DNA of 12,554 bases from NCBI GenBank assembly GCA_002293295.1, contig DBCY01000008.1, forward strand, positions 1 through 12,554. Reading direction: 5' to 3'. Source of the stretch: Ruminococcus sp. UBA946. Its GTDB lineage: Bacteria > Bacillota > Clostridia > Oscillospirales > Ruminococcaceae. Of the stretch, positions 6,897 through 12,554 are shown piece by piece (positions within the stretch are counted from its first letter, which is position 1; the number at the start of each line of letters is the position of its first letter). A program made the translations under genes and the position numbers. The notes beneath the pieces are model-generated. The model was not told the origin of the DNA, made no database searches, and was given only the letters and a program-made list of their open reading frames with translations.

Positions 6897-6995
6897 CAAT
6901 GCTAGGATGACGACGAAGGCAGTCTGCAGCATGGTGAGAAGGGAAGACAAGGCAATGCGAAAAAAGACTGCAAAGCTGCGGACTACAAAAGTCAA
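6897..6995. other. Structured, GC-richer intergenic segment, possible dispersed repeat
   Basis: Between the minus-strand gene and its terminator lies a segment whose composition differs from the AT-rich surroundings. AGTCTGCAGC (6921-6930) can pair with GCTGCGGACT (6975-6984) over 10 bp with one G-U pair. Alternatively GCAGTCT (6919-6925) pairs with AGACTGC (6965-6971). CAATGC occurs at both 6898 and 6953. No convincing protein is encoded: the plus strand has only a 16-codon ORF from ATG 6955. It looks like a non-coding element or a non-autonomous repeat, but copy number cannot be seen here. Confidence 0.4.
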
Positions 6996-7008
6996 ACTGC
7001 TATAATAC

Positions 7009-8766
7009 TTAATCTGTAAATACTTCACCTGAATAACCGTGCTGAACGGACCTTATAATATCCTCTCCCAGCTGGCTTGCGTTGGTTCTTTCAAAATAAA
7101 TGTAAGCCGGACGGCGGTAGGAACCTGTTGAAGCGCTTATTACTATTTCATTTACATCCAGATAATCAGGGTAATCCGAGCTTCTGAGCCTTCTTGTATA
7201 AACCGTATCGTAGCGGTATTCGCCGTCTTCAGCTTCTGAATCGTTCCAGTTCAATACATTATAACTCCAGTGGTCTGATTCCGCAATCATATAATAAGTC
7301 TTGTTACCGTAATCCCATTGTAATAATATATCGGTTGAAGGAACAGCTGCCGGTTTGCTTGTATAAATTTTATAGTAGTCATATGAGAAGCTGGATTCCT
7401 TATCATGAGCAATCAAATCCTCAACATATGATGAACCGGCGTCATAATAAGGAACAAGCATATACCGGTTAATTATTTTATTCTGAGAACTGGTAATAGT
7501 CCAAGTCTCTATTTCATCACGATTGCTGTTTTTATCCGGTCTGATATTATAAATCAGATAATATTCAAATTCCCTTGTATATTCTGCAGCGGCAGTGTTG
7601 TAGGCAACCTCGTCATAATCGCGCGGAACCAGTATATACCTCATTCCGTAACCCGTATTAAAGCTCTTTATGCTGTCGGAATTATTTTTCTTCTGGGGGT
7701 TTTTAGAATAAACTATATAATATTCATAAGACTTTGCTGTTTCTGCGAAGATACTGTTTGCGTATGCAGCGTCATAATCCTTTGGTACCAGCATATAACG
7801 GTTGAAACCATTAAGCACATACTGGATAACAAGGTCGGTTGATAAATTCTTTGTAGGATAATGATTACTGATTACATAATAGCTTGCTGAACTGCCGACA
7901 GTAACATTAACATCCTTATAATTCTTTGTGTTGGATTTTGAATAAATTCTTACAACGGTTTTACCCGACGATACGCCCTTTACATTAACCGTTGCATAAT
8001 AACCTCCTGAAACAGAACGGTAATTACCAACCGTGAAAGTGGCAACCGAAGGATTACCCGAAGCGACGGTAAGGGAATCCTTTGCGGTGGTAAGCACATT
8101 AAAGGAAGCCGTCTTATTTACGTCTACGCTGACCGAGGTTGACTGAAGCGTTATCACTACATCATTGGAGGGGTTGTTACCTGTGGTTATACCGTTTCCT
8201 ACCGTTATATCAATATAATCATAAACGGTGGTAGGATAATTTTTTGCATAGATTTTAATACGGGCAGTGCCGTTATTAACTCCCTTGATAGTCAATGGAA
8301 CTATATCGTCGTCAAACTTTGCGCCGTTCCATGACGCTGAGGCTACATTTTTGTTTGTGGTTGAGCAGGAAATTGTGTGCGTTCCTTTAGCCGTAATATT
8401 CACTTTAACAGTTTTACCCTTGGCAATGGTCAGTTCTGAAATACCCGCGGTAATTTTACCCGCAACAACCGTAACCTTGCATTTTAATGTGGTATTGCTC
8501 ACCTTGGCATAAATATAAGTAGAGCCTACTCCTTTTCCCGAAACCTTTCCGGCGGAATTAACAGTAGCTACGGATATGTTGCCGGTAGACCACTTAACTG
8601 CGCCGCTGGTGCCGTTTACCTTTAAAGTAGTGGCATAACCCTTTGTAAGCGTAAGAGCGGTTTTACTTATTGAAGCGGCGGCGCCTGACGGGATTGCCAA
8701 CAGAGGCACGACCATCATCAAAGCCAGAATGCAGCTGAGAATTGATTTTATAAATTTTCTGTTCAC
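7009..8766 (-). CDS. Secreted protein with three Ig-like (Big_2) domains and a C-terminal repeat array
   Basis: Residues 1-31 form a signal peptide: MNRKFIK, a hydrophobic core, then SGAAAS, with cleavage likely near A30-A31. Residues 32-103 are a clear bacterial Ig-like group 2 domain (LTLTKGYATTLKV, then VKWSTGNISVATVNSAGKVSG). About 108-190 and 203-291 are two more divergent copies. Residues 296-540 contain a different repeat of about 53-62 residues, with signatures RYMLVP/RYILVP at 323, 376 and 434 and YYxIY-like strands at 296, 349, 402 and 464; a weaker fourth unit starts near 491. I do not recognise that repeat. No LPXTG motif, transmembrane anchor, SLH or dockerin is visible, so the protein is probably released or held non-covalently. 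Big_2 domains often serve as spacers in adhesins and wall-associated proteins. The start is GTG at 8766 (minus), with GGGAGG (plus 8775-8780) 8 bases upstream. Confidence 0.88.
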   Translation of the reverse strand: MNRKFIKSILSCILALMMVVPLLAIPSGAAASISKTALTLTKGYATTLKVNGTSGAVKWSTGNISVATVNSAGKVSGKGVGSTYIYAKVSNTTLKCKVTVVAGKITAGISELTIAKGKTVKVNITAKGTHTISCSTTNKNVASASWNGAKFDDDIVPLTIKGVNNGTARIKIYAKNYPTTVYDYIDITVGNGITTGNNPSNDVVITLQSTSVSVDVNKTASFNVLTTAKDSLTVASGNPSVATFTVGNYRSVSGGYYATVNVKGVSSGKTVVRIYSKSNTKNYKDVNVTVGSSASYYVISNHYPTKNLSTDLVIQYVLNGFNRYMLVPKDYDAAYANSIFAETAKSYEYYIVYSKNPQKKNNSDSIKSFNTGYGMRYILVPRDYDEVAYNTAAAEYTREFEYYLIYNIRPDKNSNRDEIETWTITSSQNKIINRYMLVPYYDAGSSYVEDLIAHDKESSFSYDYYKIYTSKPAAVPSTDILLQWDYGNKTYYMIAESDHWSYNVLNWNDSEAEDGEYRYDTVYTRRLRSSDYPDYLDVNEIVISASTGSYRRPAYIYFERTNASQLGEDIIRSVQHGYSGEVFTD

Positions 8767-8810
8767 AATTCAAACCTCCCATGTAAATATTATCTTATAT
8801 CCATATTAAC

Positions 8811-8839
8811 ATTTTAGCACCATTACTGATATATGTCAA
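8811..8839 (-). promoter_or_regulatory. Promoter of the Ig-like protein gene
   Basis: On the minus strand TTGACA (plus 8834-8839), a 17-base spacer and TAAAAT (plus 8811-8816). Transcription should start near 8804, about 38 nt before the GTG start. Four phased direct repeats lie immediately upstream. Confidence 0.75.
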
Positions 8840-8849
8840 TAAAAAATCC

Positions 8850-8889
8850 GATACAATGCAATGACAATAGATGACAATTCAGTAACAAT
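8850..8889 (-). promoter_or_regulatory. Four helically phased direct repeats upstream of the Ig-gene promoter
   Basis: Read on the minus strand the units are ATTGTTAC (8889-8882), ATTGTCAT (8878-8871), ATTGTCAT (8868-8861) and ATTGTATC (8857-8850). Their starts are 11, 10 and 11 bases apart, close to one DNA turn each. A fifth near-copy, ATTGACAT (8840-8833), contains the -35 box. Such an array on one DNA face, ending just before -35, is what a cooperatively binding activator or response regulator would use. The regulator is not in the window. Confidence 0.6.
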
Positions 8890-8952
8890 AAGGCAGCCGA
8901 TTAATAATATGGTAATTTTCCGGGCGGAATTTTACCCGCCTTCAATAATAAA

Positions 8953-8983
8953 ACAACTGAAAAGTATAAAACTTTTCAGTTGT
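8953..8983 (-). terminator. Terminator of the DHH phosphoesterase gene
   Basis: Perfect 13-bp stem ACAACTGAAAAGT (8953-8965) / ACTTTTCAGTTGT (8971-8983) with a 5-base loop. On the minus strand it is followed by TTTATTATT. It lies about 194 bp after the DHH gene stop, and nothing else is seen in 8984-9176. A weaker 5-bp GGCGG/CCGCC hairpin (8923-8940) follows. Confidence 0.65.
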
Positions 8984-9176
8984 CTTACATTTTTGTGCAA
9001 TCCTACAATTTATTAGTTATAATTACAGCAATTAGTATGAAAAATATATAAAGAATTCAATTATTTTTATTACTCCGTTACGCTCATTTAAAAAACGTTT
9101 TAGCCCCCTTTTTTATTTATAAAACAGGCTTGTTTATTATTTATAGCAGTTTAAGTTTTTGTACGGGTATTATTGT

Positions 9177-10088
9177 TTATCCGTTAATAAGTTCATCCAG
9201 CATTTTCGGAAGCTCGGTTCCCATGTTCCCGTCGGTGAACTGGCAGGTTCCGACATTATGATGTCCCCCGCCGCCGTATTTCAGCATCAGCTTTCCGACG
9301 TCAACTTCCGACGTGCGGTTAAGGATTGAGTAGCCGACCGCCGCCGAACAGCCGGCACCACCCCGTCCCGAAACAATCCATGCAGAAATGTTCTGTTCCG
9401 GATAAAGGCTGTATATTAAAAACCTGTTGCCCGAATAAATCGGGTCAACCCCTCTGAGGTCAGATATTATTACGTCTTTTTCAACGCGGGTATGTGCTTT
9501 CACCATTTCAATGAATTTTTCATTCTGCTCGAAATAAACCTCAATCCTTTCCTTAACGTCGGGGAGTGAAAGGATTTCATCGGTATCCATGGTACGGCAG
9601 CAGTCAATAAGCTTTTCCATCAGCTGATAATTGGAAATAGTAAAGTTCCTCCATCTTCCGAGACCGGTCCGGGGGTCCATCAGGAAGCCGACAAGTATCC
9701 ATCCTGAGGGATTAAGTATTTCATCGCGGGTAAGCTTTCCGCTGTCGACTTTATCAACGGCTGCCATCATATCGTCATAATGCGAAAACCGTTCTTTTCC
9801 GCCGTAATAATCATATATAATCCTGGCGCAGGAATCAGCCAGACGGCTTTCGCCCAGGTATTTCCCCTCAAGCCTGTTTCTTTCAAACTCGCTTGAATGG
9901 TGGTCGAACCAAAGCCCGCAGCCCTCCACATACGGAACATTGGCAAGGCAGTCGTCCTTGGTGACCTCGACCAGACCGTCCTGTAAATCCTTCGGGTGTG
10001 CAAATTTCCAGTTATCAATAACGCCGACATCCTTTAACAGCGCTCCGCAAGCGAGTCCGTCAAAATCCGAACGCGTAACAAGCCTCAT
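9177..10088 (-). CDS. DHH family phosphoesterase (exopolyphosphatase/oligonuclease-like)
   Basis: A metal-dependent hydrolase of the DHH-DHHA1 superfamily, whose members include exopolyphosphatases, nano-RNases (NrnA) and cyclic-dinucleotide phosphodiesterases; the substrate here cannot be fixed. Numbered from the ATG at 10088 (303 residues), motif I is D8-F9-D10-G11, the DHH motif is D62-H63-H64, another likely metal ligand is D112 in AAVDKVDSG, and the DHHA1 motif GGGGHH is at 272-277. Motif I is DFDGLACG rather than the DxDGDxxGS type of typical NrnA, which places it in a divergent branch. There is no signal peptide, so it should be cytoplasmic. ATG 10088 is preferred because AAGGGG (plus 10098-10103) lies 9 bases upstream, whereas an in-frame TTG at 10097 would abut that site. 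The gene is monocistronic, with its own promoter and terminator. Confidence 0.9.
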   Translation of the reverse strand: MRLVTRSDFDGLACGALLKDVGVIDNWKFAHPKDLQDGLVEVTKDDCLANVPYVEGCGLWFDHHSSEFERNRLEGKYLGESRLADSCARIIYDYYGGKERFSHYDDMMAAVDKVDSGKLTRDEILNPSGWILVGFLMDPRTGLGRWRNFTISNYQLMEKLIDCCRTMDTDEILSLPDVKERIEVYFEQNEKFIEMVKAHTRVEKDVIISDLRGVDPIYSGNRFLIYSLYPEQNISAWIVSGRGGAGCSAAVGYSILNRTSEVDVGKLMLKYGGGGHHNVGTCQFTDGNMGTELPKMLDELING

Positions 10089-10177
10089 CCCATACAACCC
10101 CTTATTAGAATACTATATTATCTATAAAAAGCATCTTCATTTTCATAACTCAACAACAGAAAAGACATAATATAATT

Positions 10178-10206
10178 ATTATACACTAATTCTATTAATT
10201 TTTCAA
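10178..10206 (-). promoter_or_regulatory. Promoter of the DHH phosphoesterase gene
   Basis: On the minus strand TTGAAA (plus 10201-10206), a 17-base spacer and TATAAT (plus 10178-10183). Transcription would start near 10171, about 83 nt before the ATG at 10088. Confidence 0.72.
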
Positions 10207-10281
10207 TAGCAAAATCCTTTAAAAAAGCAAATATAAATAATATGTGATTTTATTCAAAATATTAATATTTCAACAACTGAT

Positions 10282-10299
10282 TTTGTATAATAATACAAA
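10282..10299. promoter_or_regulatory. Inverted repeat between divergent promoters, possible operator
   Basis: TTTGTAT (10282-10288), AATA, ATACAAA (10293-10299): a 7-bp dyad lying between the DHH and MetRS-like promoters, about 80-100 bp from each. It contains a TATAAT (10286-10291) but no matching -35. Operator use is speculative. The rest of the 10207-10378 stretch is AT-rich, with nothing else recognised. Confidence 0.3.
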
Positions 10300-10378
10300 C
10301 TTGTTTTAACAGCACAGCATAATACAAAGCTTTATCTGTCTTCATTATGAAATATTTTTAATTAAACAAGCATTTCTA

Positions 10379-10407
10379 TTGCATAAATCGGGACAATATG
10401 ATATACT
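10379..10407 (+). promoter_or_regulatory. Promoter of the MetRS-like gene
   Basis: TTGCAT (10379-10384), a 17-base spacer and TATACT (10402-10407), with TG at 10399-10400 giving an extended -10. Transcription would start near 10414. The leader of about 47 nt is too short for a T-box element of the kind often found before clostridial tRNA synthetase genes. Confidence 0.75.
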
Positions 10408-10460
10408 TTTCGGGGTAGTCATGAAATTATAACAATAAAAATCAGGAGATAAACATTATT

Positions 10461-12479
10461 ATGGATAGAACAAACGGAAATCATAAAAAAGCATTAACCC
10501 GTGAAAACAGACCTGAATTCCCCAAACGCGCCGTAATTACAGGCGGTATGCCCTACGGAAACAAGGATTTGCATTTCGGTCATGTGGGAGGCTGTCTGGT
10601 TTTTGCCGACGTTTACGCTCGTTTTATGCGGGACAGAATCGGAAAGGATAACGTTATTTTCGTATCCGGCACGGACTGTTACGGCTCGCCCATAGTCGAG
10701 GGGTACAGGAAATACTGCGCTGAAACCGGTTTTAACGGTACGGTAGCCGAATATGCCGAAAAGAACCATCTTGCCCAGAAAGCCACCCTTGACAGCTATG
10801 ACATCAGTCTCAACTTATTCGGCGCTTCCGCGCTCGGCAGGACAGGGGAAATCCACAATTCCGTCACAGACCGTTTTATACGCAGGCTTTATGAAAACGG
10901 CCATCTGGAAAAACTGACTACCGCTCAGTTTTATGACGAAAAGGCGGGAACCTTTATAAACGGCCGTCAGGTTGTGGGCAAGTGCCCCGTTTTAGGATGC
11001 CAGTCCGAAAAAGCTTATGCCGACGAATGCGATTTAGGTCACCAGTATATGCCGGTAAACCTTATCAACCCTATAAGTACTCTAACCGGAGAAACTCCGG
11101 TAATGAAAGATGTTGTAAACTGGTATTTCAAACTGCCTGAATTCAGCGGACTGCTGAACGAATATGCGGAAAATATCAAAGGGCAGGAAAACATACGTCA
11201 GGTTGTCTGTAAAACCATTGCGGAATTTTTAGAACCCCCTGTTATTTATGTTATGAACGACTACAGGGAAGCCTATGAAAGTATTAAAGGTAAAATGGCT
11301 GCACATGAGCTTGTTGGGGAGCCTAAGAAAACATCATTCACAATTAAATTTACTGAGCTTTCCGACTGTGACGAAGCCGTTAAACTGCTTTCCTCCGCCG
11401 GCGTGCGTTTCAGGACGGGTAAAACCTTAGTTCCCTTCCGTCTGACCGGCAATATTGAATGGGGAGTTAAAGCTCCTGTTATCGAAGGCGAAACAGGATT
11501 AACCGTATGGGTATGGCCCGAATCGTTATGGGCTCCGGTTTCCTTTACTGCCGCATATCTTGAATCTATAGGCGAAAACACTGAAAAATGGCGTGAATAC
11601 TGGTGTTCAAAGGATTCGCAGGTTTATCAGTTTATCGGGCAGGATAATATTTACTTTTACGGAGTTGCCGAAACAGGAATGTTCATGGCATTGCAGGGAA
11701 ATACCGGTATTTCGTCGGAACCCGGGGAAAACCAGATGCAGCTGCCTGTTATTGTAGCAAACCACCACATACTTTTCCTTAATAAAAAGGCTTCCAGTTC
11801 GGGAAGCGTCAAACCTCCCATGGCTTCGGAGCTTCTTGATTTCTATACAGCCGAACAGCTCCGCATGCATTTTTTAAGCCTCGGACTCGGGATGAGAAGC
11901 GTTAGCTTTATGCCGAAGCCCTTAAACCCAGCCGCCGGTGAAAATGAAGCCGACCCGGTTATTAAAGAAGGATTTTTGCTTTCGAACGTATTCAACCGTA
12001 TTATAAGGACGGCATTTTATGATACCCAGAAATTTTTTGACGGAAAAATGCCCATAGGCAATGTTGACGCGGATATTCTTGCCGAATCGGAAAAAGCTAT
12101 ACTTGAATACGAACGCTTTATGTATAAATTTGAATTCCACCAGGTTACCTATGTGCTTGACTCATATATCCGCAGGGCAAGCAAGTATATGGCTAAGGTT
12201 AAAACCGAAGCCGATAAGGCTGATAAAAATGATTTGCGCAGAAACTGGCTTATCAATATCTTCCATATGATTAAGACTGCCTCCGTTCTGCTTCATCCCC
12301 TTGCGCCTCAGGGTACTGAGACTGTGCGGGAATACCTTAAAATGGATGAAAGCTTTTGGTCATGGGATAATATTTTTTCTGAGTTCAGCATAATATTAAA
12401 CGGCAGGGAAGAGCATGAAATAAAATTCCTTGAACCCCGCACCGACTTCTTCACAAGGCATGAAAGCCAGTTTAATTGA
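10461..12479 (+). CDS. Class I tRNA ligase, divergent methionyl-tRNA synthetase-like protein
   Basis: A 672-residue protein with the MetRS layout. The class I HIGH motif is H38-F39-G40-H41 within MPYGNKDLHFGH. A zinc knuckle is formed by C175, C180, C190 and H194. WVWPESLWAPVSFT (350-363) aligns with the MetRS YVWFDAPIGYISFT region, and the helical anticodon domain starts near 500. Oddities: KMSKS is reduced to K443-A-S-S-S447; about 90 residues (236-330) are inserted before the WG/VWxP region; there is no C-terminal tRNA-binding domain; and the position matching E. coli MetRS Trp461 is Glu583, although N509-x3-R513 matches Asn391/Arg395. It may be an active MetRS, a paralog with changed tRNA use, or a non-canonical ligase. 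ATG 10461 follows AGGAGA (10444-10449) at 11 bases. Monocistronic, with a strong promoter. Confidence 0.85.
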   Translation: MDRTNGNHKKALTRENRPEFPKRAVITGGMPYGNKDLHFGHVGGCLVFADVYARFMRDRIGKDNVIFVSGTDCYGSPIVEGYRKYCAETGFNGTVAEYAEKNHLAQKATLDSYDISLNLFGASALGRTGEIHNSVTDRFIRRLYENGHLEKLTTAQFYDEKAGTFINGRQVVGKCPVLGCQSEKAYADECDLGHQYMPVNLINPISTLTGETPVMKDVVNWYFKLPEFSGLLNEYAENIKGQENIRQVVCKTIAEFLEPPVIYVMNDYREAYESIKGKMAAHELVGEPKKTSFTIKFTELSDCDEAVKLLSSAGVRFRTGKTLVPFRLTGNIEWGVKAPVIEGETGLTVWVWPESLWAPVSFTAAYLESIGENTEKWREYWCSKDSQVYQFIGQDNIYFYGVAETGMFMALQGNTGISSEPGENQMQLPVIVANHHILFLNKKASSSGSVKPPMASELLDFYTAEQLRMHFLSLGLGMRSVSFMPKPLNPAAGENEADPVIKEGFLLSNVFNRIIRTAFYDTQKFFDGKMPIGNVDADILAESEKAILEYERFMYKFEFHQVTYVLDSYIRRASKYMAKVKTEADKADKNDLRRNWLINIFHMIKTASVLLHPLAPQGTETVREYLKMDESFWSWDNIFSEFSIILNGREEHEIKFLEPRTDFFTRHESQFN

Positions 12480-12507
12480 TGAGGAGTGAGGAATGAGGTA
12501 TGAGTAG
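12480..12507 (+). repeat. Heptanucleotide tandem repeat (TGAGGnn, four units)
   Basis: TGAGGAG, TGAGGAA, TGAGGTA and TGAGTAG follow one another without gaps, starting directly after the stop codon of the MetRS-like gene (12477-12479). No hairpin terminator is seen in the remaining 47 bases, and no gene starts there. It is a simple sequence repeat prone to slippage; a function is not evident. Confidence 0.7.
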
Positions 12508-12554
12508 TGCAATGTCAACAGCTTAAGAAATTTTACTTTACAATAAGATTCCAG

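Noticed and set aside
6955..7005. 16-codon plus-strand ORF MRKKTAKLRTTKVKLL
   Set aside because: It is too short, has no good ribosome binding site, and lies within the structured intergenic segment.
8923..8940. GGCGG/CCGCC hairpin as a terminator
   Set aside because: The stem is only 5 bp with no U-tract on either strand; the 13-bp hairpin at 8953-8983 is the better candidate.
10414..10460. T-box riboswitch before the MetRS-like gene
   Set aside because: The inferred leader is only about 47 nt, and no specifier loop, T-box sequence or terminator/antiterminator pair is visible.

Overview
The window looks like chromosomal DNA from a Gram-positive anaerobe of the Bacillota, most likely class Clostridia, perhaps near the Ruminococcaceae/Oscillospiraceae. 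This is inferred from strong AGGAGG-type ribosome binding sites, sigma-A promoters with extended -10 boxes (TGnTATAnT), very AT-rich intergenic DNA around coding regions of medium GC, a formate-tetrahydrofolate ligase, and Gram-positive style signal peptides and a lipobox. No rRNA, tRNA, CRISPR array, transposase or phage gene was found.

Left part, plus strand (1-5003): a consensus promoter at the left edge points out of the window. Then come nadA (quinolinate synthase, with its own promoter), a lipoprotein with a Ser/Thr-rich stalk, a small AT-rich Cys/Lys-rich protein of unknown function, and fhs (formate-tetrahydrofolate ligase). The small protein gene and fhs have similar upstream sequence and extended -10 boxes.

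Middle (5004-7008): a promoter just after fhs starts a leader of about 130 nt, a NAD-dependent epimerase/dehydratase gene, a minimal nucleotidyltransferase (MNT) gene with an altered active-site motif, and an overlapping 44-codon ORF that may be the remnant of its HEPN partner. A gene-free stretch of about 415 bp follows. It holds a perfect 15-bp hairpin, the terminator of the converging minus-strand gene, and a GC-richer structured segment.

Right part: two minus-strand genes with their own promoters and terminators. One is a secreted protein with three bacterial Ig-like (Big_2) domains and an unrecognised C-terminal repeat array (7009-8766). The other is a DHH-family phosphoesterase (9177-10088). 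The 410-bp gap between them (8767-9176) holds the Ig-protein promoter, four helically phased direct repeats upstream of it, and the DHH-gene terminator; nothing is seen in 8984-9176. The 372-bp gap 10089-10460 holds divergent promoters for the DHH gene and for a plus-strand methionyl-tRNA-synthetase-like gene (10461-12479). That enzyme has a degenerate KMSKS loop, an extra inserted segment, no C-terminal tRNA-binding domain, and no Trp at the position that reads the Met anticodon in E. coli MetRS. A heptanucleotide repeat follows its stop codon.

Most genes look independently transcribed housekeeping or surface genes; only the epimerase-MNT-remnant trio looks like an operon. The best leads for something undescribed are the MetRS-like enzyme, the C-terminal repeats of the Ig-like protein with the phased repeat array at its promoter, and the twin-cysteine-module small protein.
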